Source: Alphaproteobacteria bacterium (GTDB taxonomy: Bacteria > Pseudomonadota > Alphaproteobacteria > Ferrovibrionales > Ferrovibrionaceae). Taken from it: a stretch of DNA of 47,901 nucleotides. Below, in pieces: positions 18,993-28,687 of the stretch. The stretch covers positions 1-47,901 of the forward strand of contig CANJGB010000027.1 of NCBI GenBank assembly GCA_947473805.1, in the 5' to 3' direction. The position numbers were made by a program, and so were the translations under genes. Position 1 is the stretch's first letter; every line of letters starts with the position of its first letter. The notes under the pieces were generated by a model. The model saw only the letters and a list, made by a program, of their open reading frames with translations, was not told the DNA's origin and did not search any database.

Positions 18993-19373
18993 CTAGCCGA
19001 ACAGGTGTCGTATCAGCAGGAGGCCCAAGAATAGGGCCGCGAGCGACAGCGCGACCGAGCCCACGATATAGGCAAAGGCCGTCACCAGTTCGTTCCGTTG
19101 CAACAACATCACCGCGTCGAGCGAGAACGACGAGAAGGTGGTAAAGCCGCCAAGGATGCCGACGGCGATGAAGGCGCGCAGGTCGTTCGACATGTTCCAG
19201 CGCAGCGCCGCCCCTTCGACGATCACACCCATGGCGAACGAACCCAGCACGTTGATCGCCATGATGCCCCACGGAAACCCGGTGCCGACCAGCCGCGCGA
19301 TCCAGCCGGCCAGCAGGTAGCGCGCGACCGAGCCGGTTGCTCCGCCCACTGCCACGGCCAGGAGTGCCTGCAT
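18993..19373 (-). CDS. crcB: Fluoride exporter CrcB/FluC
   Basis: This 126-residue, four-helix channel subunit has the family motifs GGATGSVARYLL, NVLGSFAMG and GGFTTFSSFSLD. CrcB dimers export fluoride through the inner membrane. The start at 19373 begins MQALLAVAVGG; the longer frame would run into bcp. Only 4 bases separate it from the bcp stop, so there is no room for a fluoride riboswitch directly upstream, and expression depends on the glnE-bcp unit. Confidence 0.93.
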   Translation of the reverse strand: MQALLAVAVGGATGSVARYLLAGWIARLVGTGFPWGIMAINVLGSFAMGVIVEGAALRWNMSNDLRAFIAVGILGGFTTFSSFSLDAVMLLQRNELVTAFAYIVGSVALSLAALFLGLLLIRHLFG

Positions 19374-19377
19374 GGCG

Positions 19378-19848
19378 TCAGAGTGCCTTGACGGCGTCGA
19401 GCACAGCATCGGCGTGGCCGGCGACCTTCACCTTGTGCCAGACCTCGGCAATCTTGCCCTTGGCATCGATCAGGAACGTCGCGCGCTCGATGCCCATGTA
19501 CTTGCGGCCGTACAGGCTCTTCTCGACCCACACGCCGTAGGCCGCGCAGGCCTTGCCCTCGGGGTCGGAGCCCAACGTCACGCCCAGCTTGTGCTTCTTC
19601 TTGAATTTGTCGTGGCTCTCGACGCTGTCCTTCGAACAGCCGATCACGACAGCGCCGGCCTTTGCGAACGACTTTGCCAAGCCGGTAAAGTCGATGGCCT
19701 CCCTTGTACAGCCCGAAGTATCGTCCTTCGGATAGAAGTACAGCACGACCGGCTTGCCCTTCAGGTCCTTGAGCGCCAGCTTGCCGCCACCATCGGTGGG
19801 CAGGGTGAAGGCTGGTGCTGTATCGCCTTTTTCCGGAGACGTGCTCAT
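19378..19848 (-). CDS. bcp: Thiol peroxidase of the Bcp/PrxQ type
   Basis: The 156 residues form a peroxiredoxin that reduces hydroperoxides with thioredoxin. The peroxidatic cysteine is in DTSGCTREAIDF. E. coli Bcp has a resolving cysteine five residues later; here that place is not cysteine, so resolution must use another cysteine (VIGCSKDS or KACAAYG) or an external thiol, as in other PrxQ variants. The start overlaps the glnE stop by 4 bases. Confidence 0.92.
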   Translation of the reverse strand: MSTSPEKGDTAPAFTLPTDGGGKLALKDLKGKPVVLYFYPKDDTSGCTREAIDFTGLAKSFAKAGAVVIGCSKDSVESHDKFKKKHKLGVTLGSDPEGKACAAYGVWVEKSLYGRKYMGIERATFLIDAKGKIAEVWHKVKVAGHADAVLDAVKAL

Positions 19849-22799
19849 GTCTTTTTCTCCTCGGAAGATGACTCGCGCTGGCCGGATTCATAGTCCCTTG
19901 CCGGCTGCTCGACCAGTTGCTCGTAGTCGCGCCTGACCCGTGCCTGGATATCGGCCAGCGCGGCTTCAAGCGCGGCAAAGGTCGGTGCGTCGCCCGCTGC
20001 AGCCAGCAGAGCCTGCAGACCGCCGGCAAATGTCTCGGCGGAACCCGTTGGGCCGACGCAGAGACGCTGCAGCATCTGCAGGGAGCGGATGAAACGGGTC
20101 GCTTCCGCCAGTTCGACGCCAGCCGGCAACAGGCCATTCCTGGCCAGCAGGCGGAAGGCCTGCACCGTGTTGCCGGTCAGAACCTGCGGCGAAGCCGGGG
20201 CGTGACGCAGCACCAGGCACTGGGCGATGAATTCGGCATCCAGCAGGCCGCCAGCGGCATATTTCAGGTCCCACTTGTCGCGGCTGCCATGGGCGGTCAC
20301 CGTCTTCGCATGCATCTCTGCAACGTCGCGGTACAGCCGCGCCGGATCGCGTGGGGCAGTCAGCACCTCGCGCCGGATGTCGTCTATGCGCTGCCGCAGG
20401 TCCAGCGGTCCGGCGACCGGGCGCGCGCGCGTCAGCGCCATATGCTCCCACGTCCACGCTTCCGTCCGCTGGTACTTGGCGAAGCTCTCCAGCCGCACGG
20501 CGACGGGTCCGGCATTGCCCGAGGGACGCAGGCGCATGTCGACTTCGTACAGTCGTCCCTCTGGTGTCAGCGCGGTGAGTGCATTGATGACCCGCTGGCT
20601 GAGCCGGGCGAACCAGGTCGCGGCGGGCAGCTTCTGCGCACCGTCCGATGTCTCGGCCTCGGCGGGATGGTCGTAGATGAAAATCAGGTCCAGGTCCGAC
20701 CCGAACGTCATTTCCCGTGCACCCAGTTTCCCGAAGCCGACCACGGCCATGTCGCCGCCGGGCACCCGGCCATGACTGCGGGCCAGATCGTCAACGCTGG
20801 CATGCAGCATGTTTGCCAGGACCGCATCGGCGAGGTCAGAGAGCGCACCCGCGGCGCCATCCACATCGATCTTGCGGCGCATCATCTGCACACCGACCTG
20901 GAACTCGCGTTCCGCTGCAAAGCGGCGTGCGGTATCAAGCGCATCCTGAAAATCCTTGCCCTGCATGATTGCAATGGCGAGTTCAGTCTCCAGAACATCG
21001 GCGGCAGGCAGCGGGTCTGAAAATTGCCCAACCACCACTGCATCGAGCAGGTGCGGATAGCGGGCCAGTGTCGCGGCCAGGCGCGGCGCCGTGCCCATGA
21101 TCTCGGCAACGAGAGTCAGCAGGTCTGGCTTCGCGTTGAACAGCGAGAACAGCTGGATGCCGGCGGGCAGGCGACCCAGGAATTCGTCGAAATGAAGGAA
21201 GGCCTGGTCGGGGTTTGACGTTGCGGCCAGCGCCTCCAGCAGGTGCGGTTTCAGCGCTGTCAGCAGTTCACGCGCGCGCGCAGACTTCATCGCGCGATAG
21301 CGGCCGTGGTGCCAGCGACGGATGGTGGACGACACCATCGCCGTGTCGCGAAAGCCCATGCTGGCTAGCGTCTTCAATGTCTCGGGATCTTCGTCCGTGC
21401 CGGTGAAGACCAGGCTGCCGTGCGATCCCAGCGACGGCTCGGCCTCAAACAGGGCCGCGTAGTGTCGCTGTACTCGCTCGAGCACCGCGAGCAACGCATC
21501 GCTGAACGACTGGATTTCGGCGAAGCCCATGAAGACGGCGATGTGCCGCAGGGCGTCGGGTTCTGCGGGCACGCGATGGGTTTGCTGGTCATCGACCATT
21601 TGCAACCGGTGTTCCAGCGTGCGCAGAAATCCATACGCGTCGATTAATTCCTGTGCGACCGCTTCGGTCAGCCGCCCGGAATCGCGCAGCGCCCGGATCG
21701 CGCCGCAGGTCGTCTTCTCGCGCAGGCGGCGGTCGCGGCCGCCGGCAATCAACTGCTGGGTCTGGGCGAAGAACTCGATCTCGCGGATGCCCCCGCGGCC
21801 CAGCTTGATGTCGTGGCCAGCAACCGTGACGGTGCCGTGGCCCTTGTGCGCGTGAATTTGGCGTTTGATCGAATGGATGTCTTCGATTGCCGCGAAGTCG
21901 AGATTCTTGCGCCAGACAAACGGGCCAATGCGATCGAGGAAGTCGGCGCCAGCGGCGATGTCACCAGCCACGGTGCGGGCCTTGATCATTGCCGCGCGTT
22001 CCCAGTTCTGGCCCAGGCTTTCGTAATAGTATTCGGCCGCGCCCATCGACAGCGCCACGGCTGTTGCGCCGGGATCGGGCCGCAGCCGCAGGTCGGTGCG
22101 GAACACGTAGCCGTCGGCCGTGCGGTCCTGCATCAGCGCAACCAGCTCGCGGGTCACGCGGACAAAGCATTCCTGCGGTGATTTGGAGCCGCGATAGCGG
22201 ACTTTGGTTTCGTCGAACAGGACGATGATGTCGATGTCGCTGGAATAGTTCAGCTCCCGGGCACCGAGCTTGCCCATGCCGATGATGGCGAGGCTGCTCT
22301 CGAACCCGGGGCGCGCCGGATCGACCAGCTCGATCTCGCCACGCGCTGCCGCGGCGGCCAGCAAATTGGCCACGCCGAGGTCCAGTGCCCGTTCGGCGAA
22401 GGTCGAAAGCGCGCCGGTGACCTGGTCAAGCGACCACAGGCCGCCAATATCGGCCACTGCCGCCAGCAACGCGACCCGGCGTTTGGTGTGGCGCAGGTGC
22501 CGGCCCAGGTCGGGCATGTCGTGGGTGAGCGCTGCAAGCACGCGGTCGAACACCACGTCCGGCGAAGGCGCGGCCAGCAGCTCCAGCAGGAAGGCAGGTT
22601 CCGCCAGGACCGCGCCGCCGAGAAACGGGCTGTTGCCAAACAGGGCCATGAGCAGGGCCTGGCCCTGGGGATCGTCGGCCAGGGCCTGGCCTGCCGGGCC
22701 GGCCGTCGCGCGGAAACCTTCCAGATCGACCGCGGCCCGGTTGGGGTCGGCGGCCGGCGGCAGATCATGCATCGCGGATAACAGGGGGAGGGATGTCAT
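19845..22799 (-). CDS. glnE: Glutamine synthetase adenylyltransferase/adenylyl-removing enzyme
   Basis: This 984-residue bifunctional enzyme adds AMP to, and removes it from, glutamine synthetase in response to PII and glutamine. Two nucleotidyltransferase domains are visible. The N-terminal, de-adenylylating one has ELNYSSDIDIIVLFD; the C-terminal, adenylylating one has GSDLDLIFIYDHP. The linker carries helical regulatory segments. Length agrees with the family (about 950-1000). The target is encoded at the right edge of this window (glnA). The ATG used shares bases with the ATG of the divergent yhdP-like gene; M10 (22772) is an alternative. Confidence 0.95.
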   Translation of the reverse strand: MTSLPLLSAMHDLPPAADPNRAAVDLEGFRATAGPAGQALADDPQGQALLMALFGNSPFLGGAVLAEPAFLLELLAAPSPDVVFDRVLAALTHDMPDLGRHLRHTKRRVALLAAVADIGGLWSLDQVTGALSTFAERALDLGVANLLAAAAARGEIELVDPARPGFESSLAIIGMGKLGARELNYSSDIDIIVLFDETKVRYRGSKSPQECFVRVTRELVALMQDRTADGYVFRTDLRLRPDPGATAVALSMGAAEYYYESLGQNWERAAMIKARTVAGDIAAGADFLDRIGPFVWRKNLDFAAIEDIHSIKRQIHAHKGHGTVTVAGHDIKLGRGGIREIEFFAQTQQLIAGGRDRRLREKTTCGAIRALRDSGRLTEAVAQELIDAYGFLRTLEHRLQMVDDQQTHRVPAEPDALRHIAVFMGFAEIQSFSDALLAVLERVQRHYAALFEAEPSLGSHGSLVFTGTDEDPETLKTLASMGFRDTAMVSSTIRRWHHGRYRAMKSARARELLTALKPHLLEALAATSNPDQAFLHFDEFLGRLPAGIQLFSLFNAKPDLLTLVAEIMGTAPRLAATLARYPHLLDAVVVGQFSDPLPAADVLETELAIAIMQGKDFQDALDTARRFAAEREFQVGVQMMRRKIDVDGAAGALSDLADAVLANMLHASVDDLARSHGRVPGGDMAVVGFGKLGAREMTFGSDLDLIFIYDHPAEAETSDGAQKLPAATWFARLSQRVINALTALTPEGRLYEVDMRLRPSGNAGPVAVRLESFAKYQRTEAWTWEHMALTRARPVAGPLDLRQRIDDIRREVLTAPRDPARLYRDVAEMHAKTVTAHGSRDKWDLKYAAGGLLDAEFIAQCLVLRHAPASPQVLTGNTVQAFRLLARNGLLPAGVELAEATRFIRSLQMLQRLCVGPTGSAETFAGGLQALLAAAGDAPTFAALEAALADIQARVRRDYEQLVEQPARDYESGQRESSSEEKKT

Positions 22800-25700
22800 G
22801 CTAGACTGGATTCACTTCTCGCCGGGCCGGGGGCCGGCACTGTTCAGGCGGCGCATTCCGGTGACTTTTCCCTTCAGCCGTTTTCTCTTGCGAACCGTTG
22901 CCGCGATTGTCACGGCGACGCTTCTGGTGGTTGGCGGTGCCATCTGGCGGTTGTCGCACGGGCCGGTTTCGGTTGGCTTTCTTGCGCCCTATTTGCAGGA
23001 CGCCCTAAGCTACGGCGAAAGCGGTCTGCAGGCCAGCGTCGAGGATGCCATCCTGACCTGGTCCCGTAGCGAGCGGACGCTGGAAATTCGCGCCCTGGAT
23101 GTCGCCTTGCGCGACGCCACTGGCGTCGAGGTGGCGCGGGTCCCCGACATGGCCCTGACCCTCAGCGTTCCGGCATTGCTCGAGGGCCGCGTCGCCCCCA
23201 CTGCCATCGACCTGGCCGGCGTCGAAGCGCGGGTGACGCGGGACGAGAGCGGCCGCTTCGACCTCGGTTTCGGCGCACCGCCGGAAGTGGCGCCCGGCCC
23301 TGAAGGCAGCGGCTCGACGACGACGTTCCTCTCGTTGCTAACCCGAAGCAGCGCGCCCGGCGGAAACCTGGCCTATCTCCGGCGGGTGAGTATCGTCGCC
23401 GCCGACGTGACGCTGTTCGACGAGCCGTCGGGCATCCTGTGGCGCGCGCCGCGTTCGGATCTAATCCTGTGGCGCGATGCCAATGGTCTGCGCGCGGATG
23501 TCACGCTGAACGTCGAGACCGGACAGCGCACGGCGCGGGTCGTCGCCAACGCTCGCATTGATCGCGAGACATTGCGGGCCGATGTGGCCGCCCGTTTCGA
23601 ACAACTGGATCCGGGTGATATCGCGCACAAGGTCGACGGGCTAAAGGTTTTGACCGGCGTCAGCCTGCCTCTGTCCGGCACGTTGACGTTTGTGGTCGGT
23701 GCCGACCGCAAGCTATCGGCAATGTCGTTCGATGCGATGGCGATGGATGGCCGCGTTGGCGTGCCCGACCTTTTTCCCGATCCCATTCCGGTCGGCCGCA
23801 TCAGCACGCGTGGGCGGATCGACGACACGTTCAAGACCATCGAGATTGACGAACTGGCCATCGACAGCGCCGGTGCGGCGATCAAGGCAAAGGGGGTTGT
23901 GTCACTGGCCGGTGGCTTCGGCGTCACGGCCGATGGCGAGTTGCGCAACCTGGCCGTGGATCGTCTCGGCGTGTACTGGCCGCGCAGCGCGGCGCGCAAT
24001 GCCCGCGAATGGATATTGCGCAACGTGCGCGGCGGCACGGTGCCGACGGCGAAGTTCCAGGTGAAACTGGCGCCGGCGGATCTTGCCAGCGGGCGCGTGC
24101 CGGCCGATGCCCTGGTGCTGGACTTCGGTCTCGCCGGTTCGACGGTAGACTACCTGAACCCGATGCCGAAGCTGACCGAGGTGACCGCGACTGCCCACCT
24201 GACATCGCGCCAGCTCGACATTGCCGTGTCGCACGGCAAGGCCGGCCCGCTGGATCTGAGCGAGGGCACGATCACTATCACCGGTCTCAGCGAGCGCGAT
24301 CAGGTGGCTGAAATCCGTTTCACGACGCGGGGCATGAATGCCGATGTGCTGGCGCTGATCGACAACCCGCCACTGGCCCTGGTGTCCAAACTGGGCATCA
24401 AGCCATCGTCCGTCGGGGGCACCACGACGGTGCGCACGCGTCTGCGCGTTCCGCTCGAGAACAAACTGACCTTCGACGATATCGGCGTATCGGCGGAGGC
24501 CGACCTGGTGGGCGTCACCATCCCGGCCGTTTACGAGAACATCAACCTCAGCAATGGCAACCTGTCATTGCAGGCGGATACCAAGCGTCTGGAAGTCAAG
24601 GGGACCGCTGCGCTCAACGATGTTCCCGTCAACCTGCGTTGGGCCGAACAGTTCGCGCTTCAGGGGCCGTTCTCGAGCCGGTATGAGGTCAACGGCACCA
24701 TCGACGATGCGGGCCGCAAGGCGCTGGGCTTCGACACCGGTACGTTGGTCACCGGTCCGGTTGTCACGGATATGGCCATCGACGCCAACGCCAAGGGTCA
24801 GGCGCGCATCCGCCTTGGTCTCGACCTCGCCAAGGCGAAGCTTGACGTGCCAGACATCCACTGGTCGAAGGAGGCCGGCATTGCCGGTCGCGCCGAAGCG
24901 AGCATCACCACCGATCCGGGCCAGCCGCTGATCGCCGACATCGTCGCCAAGGCTGGCGACCTGGAGGCGGCGGGCAAGGTTGCGCTGCGCCAGGGCAGTT
25001 TCGTCAGTGCCGATGTGAAGCGTCTGGACTTCGCCGGCAATCGCGTCGCGGGGCGAATCGAGCGGCGCGCCGATGGCGTGTACGTCGCCGACCTTTCGGG
25101 CGCCCAAGCCGACCTTAAGCCGTTCCTCGACGACGCCTTCAAGGCGGCGCCGGTCGATCCCAATCCAACCGGCCCCAACATCATCGCCCTGTTGCGGTTC
25201 GACCGCGCCACGCTCGACGAGAACTCGCCGCTGGACCAGCTCGACGCACGACTGGAATTGCGCGCCGGCAAGTTACGCGATCTCGAGGCGAAGGCCGCAT
25301 TGCCGCACAATGGTACGTTGAGCGCGCGCATCAAGCCGGAGGCAAAAGTTCGCCGCGTGTCGCTGCAAGCCTCGGATGCATCCTTTGTCATGCGCTATCT
25401 CGGCATTGCCGAGACCCGGGGCGGCACGCTGGCGCTGGAGGGCGAATTCCAGGACGACCAGCACGGCGCGCCGATCAAGGCTCGCGCGAAAATCGACAAC
25501 ATCACCATAGTCGATGCGCCGATCCTTGCGCGTCTTCTCGCAGTGGGGTCATTCCAGGGCCTGGCCGCACTGCTGACCGGGCAGGGCATCAGCTTCACCC
25601 GCGTCGACCTGCCGTTTACGATGGTTGGCAGCAAGCTGAACTTCGAGGATGCGCGCGCTTACGGCTCGGCCCTGGGCCTGACCATGGAAGGCACCATCGA

Positions 25701-26001
25701 TACCTCGAACGATGCGCTCTCGATCAGCGGCACGCTGGTGCCGGCCTACGCGATCAATTCGCTGCTCGGCAACATCCCGCTGCTGGGTCCGCTGATCGTC
25801 GGCCGTCAGGGCGAGGGGATATTCGGCGTCACCTACCGGATTGACGGTTTGATCAGCAGTCCCGGCGTGTTCGTCAATCCGCTGTCGGCGCTGGCGCCGG
25901 GCTTCCTGCGGCGGCTGTTCGAACTGCAGGCCTCGGCCAATCCGCAGCCTGATCCGCCGGCCGTCGTGACGACGCCGCTGCCGCCGCCCAACCAGCAGTA
26001 A
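22798..26001 (+). CDS. YhdP-family AsmA-like protein (DUF3971)
   Basis: The 1067-residue protein has one N-terminal membrane anchor (about 29-50, RTVAAIVTATLLVVGGAIWRL) and a very long periplasmic beta-rich body of AsmA/TAM-like repeats, ending in an AsmA-type C-terminus and a proline-rich tail. YhdP-like proteins bridge the periplasm and are implicated in phospholipid transport to the outer membrane. A GTG at 22861, closer to the anchor, is an alternative start and would remove the overlap with glnE. The open frame reaches back to 22270, but that part is antisense to glnE. Confidence 0.8.
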   Translation: MLDWIHFSPGRGPALFRRRIPVTFPFSRFLLRTVAAIVTATLLVVGGAIWRLSHGPVSVGFLAPYLQDALSYGESGLQASVEDAILTWSRSERTLEIRALDVALRDATGVEVARVPDMALTLSVPALLEGRVAPTAIDLAGVEARVTRDESGRFDLGFGAPPEVAPGPEGSGSTTTFLSLLTRSSAPGGNLAYLRRVSIVAADVTLFDEPSGILWRAPRSDLILWRDANGLRADVTLNVETGQRTARVVANARIDRETLRADVAARFEQLDPGDIAHKVDGLKVLTGVSLPLSGTLTFVVGADRKLSAMSFDAMAMDGRVGVPDLFPDPIPVGRISTRGRIDDTFKTIEIDELAIDSAGAAIKAKGVVSLAGGFGVTADGELRNLAVDRLGVYWPRSAARNAREWILRNVRGGTVPTAKFQVKLAPADLASGRVPADALVLDFGLAGSTVDYLNPMPKLTEVTATAHLTSRQLDIAVSHGKAGPLDLSEGTITITGLSERDQVAEIRFTTRGMNADVLALIDNPPLALVSKLGIKPSSVGGTTTVRTRLRVPLENKLTFDDIGVSAEADLVGVTIPAVYENINLSNGNLSLQADTKRLEVKGTAALNDVPVNLRWAEQFALQGPFSSRYEVNGTIDDAGRKALGFDTGTLVTGPVVTDMAIDANAKGQARIRLGLDLAKAKLDVPDIHWSKEAGIAGRAEASITTDPGQPLIADIVAKAGDLEAAGKVALRQGSFVSADVKRLDFAGNRVAGRIERRADGVYVADLSGAQADLKPFLDDAFKAAPVDPNPTGPNIIALLRFDRATLDENSPLDQLDARLELRAGKLRDLEAKAALPHNGTLSARIKPEAKVRRVSLQASDASFVMRYLGIAETRGGTLALEGEFQDDQHGAPIKARAKIDNITIVDAPILARLLAVGSFQGLAALLTGQGISFTRVDLPFTMVGSKLNFEDARAYGSALGLTMEGTIDTSNDALSISGTLVPAYAINSLLGNIPLLGPLIVGRQGEGIFGVTYRIDGLISSPGVFVNPLSALAPGFLRRLFELQASANPQPDPPAVVTTPLPPPNQQ

Positions 26002-26004
26002 GAG

Positions 26005-27255
26005 CTATTCGGGCCGCACCAGCACGTGGCGCTTCTTGCCCGCGCTGAGCTTGATCGTGCCATTCAGCACATGCGCGCTGGTGATGGCGTCGGTCTCGCC
26101 CGCCACCGCGCCGTCGTTGATACGCGCGCCACCGCCCTTGATCAGCCGGCGCGCCTCGCCGTTCGAGGCGGCCAGGCCCGCGCGCGCGAACAATGCGAAG
26201 GCGGGAATACCCGCCGCCAGTTCCGCCGCCGGCACCGCGATGCTCGGCAGGTCTTCGGCCACGGCGCCGGTCTCGAACGTCTTGCGCGCCGTCTCCGCCG
26301 CCGCATGCGCGGCGGTGGCGCCATGGGCCAGCTTTGTCGCCTCGGTCGCGAGTATCTTCTTGGCGTCGTTCAGTTCGGCGCCCTGGAGATTTTCCAGCCG
26401 GGCAACTTCATCCAGCGGCAGTTCGGTGAACAGACGCAGGAACTTGCCGACATCGGCATCCTCGGTATTGCGCCAGTACTGCCAGAAATCGTAGGCGCTC
26501 ATCATGTCGGCGTTGAGCCACACTGCGCCCGAAGCGGTCTTGCCCATCTTCGCACCCGACGAGGTGGTCAGCAGCGGGCAGGTCAGCCCGTAGGCGGGCT
26601 TCTCATCGATGCGGCGGATCAGTTCGACGCCGTTGACGATATTTCCCCACTGGTCCGAGCCGCCCATCTGCAGCAGGCAGTTGTGGCGGCGGCCCAGTTC
26701 GAGAAAATCGTAGGCCTGCAGGATCATGTAGTTGAATTCGAGAAAGGTCAGCGGCTGCTCGCGTTCCAGCCGCGTCTTCACGCTGTCGAAGGTCAGCATG
26801 CGGTTGATCGAAAAGTGGCGGCCGACATCGCGCAGGAAGGGGATGTATTCCAGCGTATCGAGCCAGTCGGCATTGTTGACCATGATGGCGTCGGCCGGAC
26901 CGTCGCCGAAGGTCAGGTAGTTGGCGAACACCTTCTTGATGCCGGCCATGTTGGCATTGATGTCGGCGTCGGTCAGCAGCTTGCGGCTCTCGTCTTTGCC
27001 GGACGGATCGCCGACGCGGGTGGTGCCGCCGCCCATCAGGACGATGGGCTTGTGGCCGGCCTGCTGCAGGTGGCGCAGCATCATGATCGAAATCAGGCTG
27101 CCGACGTGCAGGCTGGGCGCCGTGCAGTCATACCCGACATAGGCGGTCACCTTGCCCGACGATGCGGCATTGTCCAATGCCGCCGCATCGGTACACTGGT
27201 GGACGTAGCCGCGCTGATTCAGGCGGCGCAGAAAGTCGGAACGATGTTCGCTCAT
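26005..27255 (-). CDS. tyrS: Tyrosyl-tRNA synthetase
   Basis: This class I aminoacyl-tRNA synthetase of 416 residues charges tRNA-Tyr. The HIGH-like motif appears in APSLHVGSL, the KMSKS-like motif as GAKMGKTAS, and the tyrosine-binding region as [32 protein letters not shown]-terminal S4 domain ([25 protein letters not shown]) completes it. The ATG at 27255 is preferred to an upstream TTG. It is convergent with the yhdP-like gene (3 bases between) and divergent from anmK, with 50 bases between starts. Confidence 0.96.
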   Translation of the reverse strand: MSEHRSDFLRRLNQRGYVHQCTDAAALDNAASSGKVTAYVGYDCTAPSLHVGSLISIMMLRHLQQAGHKPIVLMGGGTTRVGDPSGKDESRKLLTDADINANMAGIKKVFANYLTFGDGPADAIMVNNADWLDTLEYIPFLRDVGRHFSINRMLTFDSVKTRLEREQPLTFLEFNYMILQAYDFLELGRRHNCLLQMGGSDQWGNIVNGVELIRRIDEKPAYGLTCPLLTTSSGAKMGKTASGAVWLNADMMSAYDFWQYWRNTEDADVGKFLRLFTELPLDEVARLENLQGAELNDAKKILATEATKLAHGATAAHAAAETARKTFETGAVAEDLPSIAVPAAELAAGIPAFALFARAGLAASNGEARRLIKGGGARINDGAVAGETDAITSAHVLNGTIKLSAGKKRHVLVRPE

Positions 27256-27305
27256 CGGCAGTACCAAAGTGGAATGTGCGCCGGTTTAGCATGCCGGGGG
27301 CGGCG

Positions 27306-28394
27306 ATGAACAGCGAACCCGCCAAGACGCCGGTCTGGGCCCTGGGCCTGATGAGCGGCACCTCGATGGATGGCATCGATGCCGCCCTGGTCCGCACCGA
27401 TGGCGAGCGGGTGCTGGAGCACGGCCCTGCCGCGACCTTTGCCTACGACGCGCCCGCGCGGCAGGCGATCCGCGCCGTGCTGGGCGGCAAGGGCGACGTG
27501 GAGGGGGCGGCGCAGCTGCTGACCGACCGCCATGTCCTGGCCGTACGCGAACTGCTGAAACAGGCCAAGCTGAAGCCCAATGCCGTCTCGCTGCTGGGGT
27601 TCCACGGCCACACCATCTTGCACCGGCCCGAGGCGCGGAAGACCTGGCAGATCGGCGATGCCGGCCGGCTGGCGCGCGAGACCGGCATCGACACCGTGGC
27701 CGATTTCCGCAGCGCCGACGTGGCGGCAGGCGGGCAGGGCGCGCCTTTCGTGCCGGCCTATCATGCCGCGCTGGCCGCGGGGCTGGAGCCGCCGCTGGCC
27801 ATCCTCAACATCGGCGGCGTCGCGAATGTCACCTATATCGGCAAGGACGGCACGCTGATCGCCTGCGACACCGGGCCGGGAAATGCGCTGATCGACGACT
27901 TGATGCTGCGCCACACCGGCACGCCGGTGGACGAGGGCGGCGCCGTCGCGGCCACCGGCACCATCGACACCAAGGCTCTGGCGCGCCTGACCGATCATCC
28001 GTGGTTCGACATGGAGCCGCCGAAGTCGCTGGACCGCGATGACTTCTCGCTGAAGCCGGTAGAGCATTTAAGCCTTGCCGACGGGGCGGCGACGCTGACC
28101 GCCTTCACGGCTGCGGCGACAGCCCGCATCCTGGGGCATTTGCCGGCCATGCCGCAGCGGTGGCTGGTGACCGGGGGCGGGCGGCACAACCGCACCCTGA
28201 TGGCGATCCTGGCCGGCGTGCTGGGCGTGCCGGTGGAGTCCGTCGATACCCTCGGCTGGCGCGGTGACAGTCTCGAGGCGGAGGCTTTTGCCTTCCTGGC
28301 GGTCCGCTCGCGGCAAGGTCTGCCGCTGTCGTGGCCGGGCACCACGGGCGTGCCGCAGCCGATGCCGGGTGGCCGCTTCTTTCCGGCGCGGTGA
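27306..28394 (+). CDS. anmK: Anhydro-N-acetylmuramic acid kinase
   Basis: AnmK cleaves and phosphorylates 1,6-anhydro-MurNAc in cell-wall recycling, giving MurNAc-6-phosphate. The 362 residues show the ATP-binding GLMSGTSMDGIDAAL, the GFHGHTILHRP segment, NIGGVANVTYIG and DTGPGNALIDDLM, and a C-terminal GGGRHN. I chose the ATG at 27306, preceded by a G-rich potential ribosome binding site; an ATG at 27291 is possible. tyrS and anmK are common divergent neighbours in alphaproteobacteria. Confidence 0.93.
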   Translation: MNSEPAKTPVWALGLMSGTSMDGIDAALVRTDGERVLEHGPAATFAYDAPARQAIRAVLGGKGDVEGAAQLLTDRHVLAVRELLKQAKLKPNAVSLLGFHGHTILHRPEARKTWQIGDAGRLARETGIDTVADFRSADVAAGGQGAPFVPAYHAALAAGLEPPLAILNIGGVANVTYIGKDGTLIACDTGPGNALIDDLMLRHTGTPVDEGGAVAATGTIDTKALARLTDHPWFDMEPPKSLDRDDFSLKPVEHLSLADGAATLTAFTAAATARILGHLPAMPQRWLVTGGGRHNRTLMAILAGVLGVPVESVDTLGWRGDSLEAEAFAFLAVRSRQGLPLSWPGTTGVPQPMPGGRFFPAR

Positions 28395-28400
28395 ACCAGC

Positions 28401-28490
28401 GTCCGGCTTATTTAGGCTTATTCAGCTCTGTTTCGGCTTATCCGGGCTTATTCAGGCTTGTTTAGGCTTATTTGAGCTTATTCAGGCCGA
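28401..28490. repeat. 10-bp tandem repeat array in the anmK 3' region
   Basis: Nine successive 10-base units fit the consensus TTYAGGCTTA with one to a few changes each, in strict 10-base phase from 28401 to 28490. It begins 6 bases after the anmK stop and is much richer in A+T than the surroundings. The unit length is close to one DNA helical turn and is not a multiple of three, so it is unlikely to be coding. Function is unknown. Confidence 0.85.
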
Positions 28491-28570
28491 GTTTATGGGT
28501 GTTGGGCCGGCGAATTTCGCGGAAAACCGCCATTTCGGGCGGTGTTTCGGGTCTTACGATTTCAAAGAGC

Positions 28571-28604
28571 GATCTGCTGAAGCAGATCACCGTAATATGG
28601 TGAT
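28571..28604. repeat. Two interlocking inverted repeats
   Basis: GATCTGCT-GA-AGCAGATC (28571-28588) is a perfect 8-bp inverted repeat. Its last three bases are also the start of ATCACC-N7-GGTGAT (28586-28604), a perfect 6-bp inverted repeat. The two hairpins are mutually exclusive as RNA, or they could be adjoining protein sites as DNA. They lie between the 10-bp array and the promoter of the 103-aa gene. Confidence 0.75.
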
Positions 28605-28657
28605 ATTCCTAGTATAGTCAATATAGCCTAACACGAACCGCCTTATCCTCGTCGGAA

Positions 28658-28687
28658 TTGACAGTACCATCATTCGTGTTCTATGTT
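28658..28687 (+). promoter_or_regulatory. Sigma-70-type promoter of the 103-aa gene
   Basis: TTGACA (28658-28663), an 18-base spacer and TATGTT (28682-28687) give a near-consensus promoter. The likely transcript start is near 28694, about 25 bases before the ATG at 28720. The -10 box lies inside the LexA-type box. Confidence 0.65.

Noticed and set aside
19374-19377. Fluoride riboswitch upstream of crcB
   Set aside because: Only 4 bases separate bcp and crcB; there is no room for the aptamer and no matching sequence inside bcp was seen.
22270-22797. N-terminal 176-residue extension of the yhdP-like reading frame
   Set aside because: It is antisense to glnE, low in typical protein features and Arg/Ser-rich; the membrane anchor begins only after 22860.
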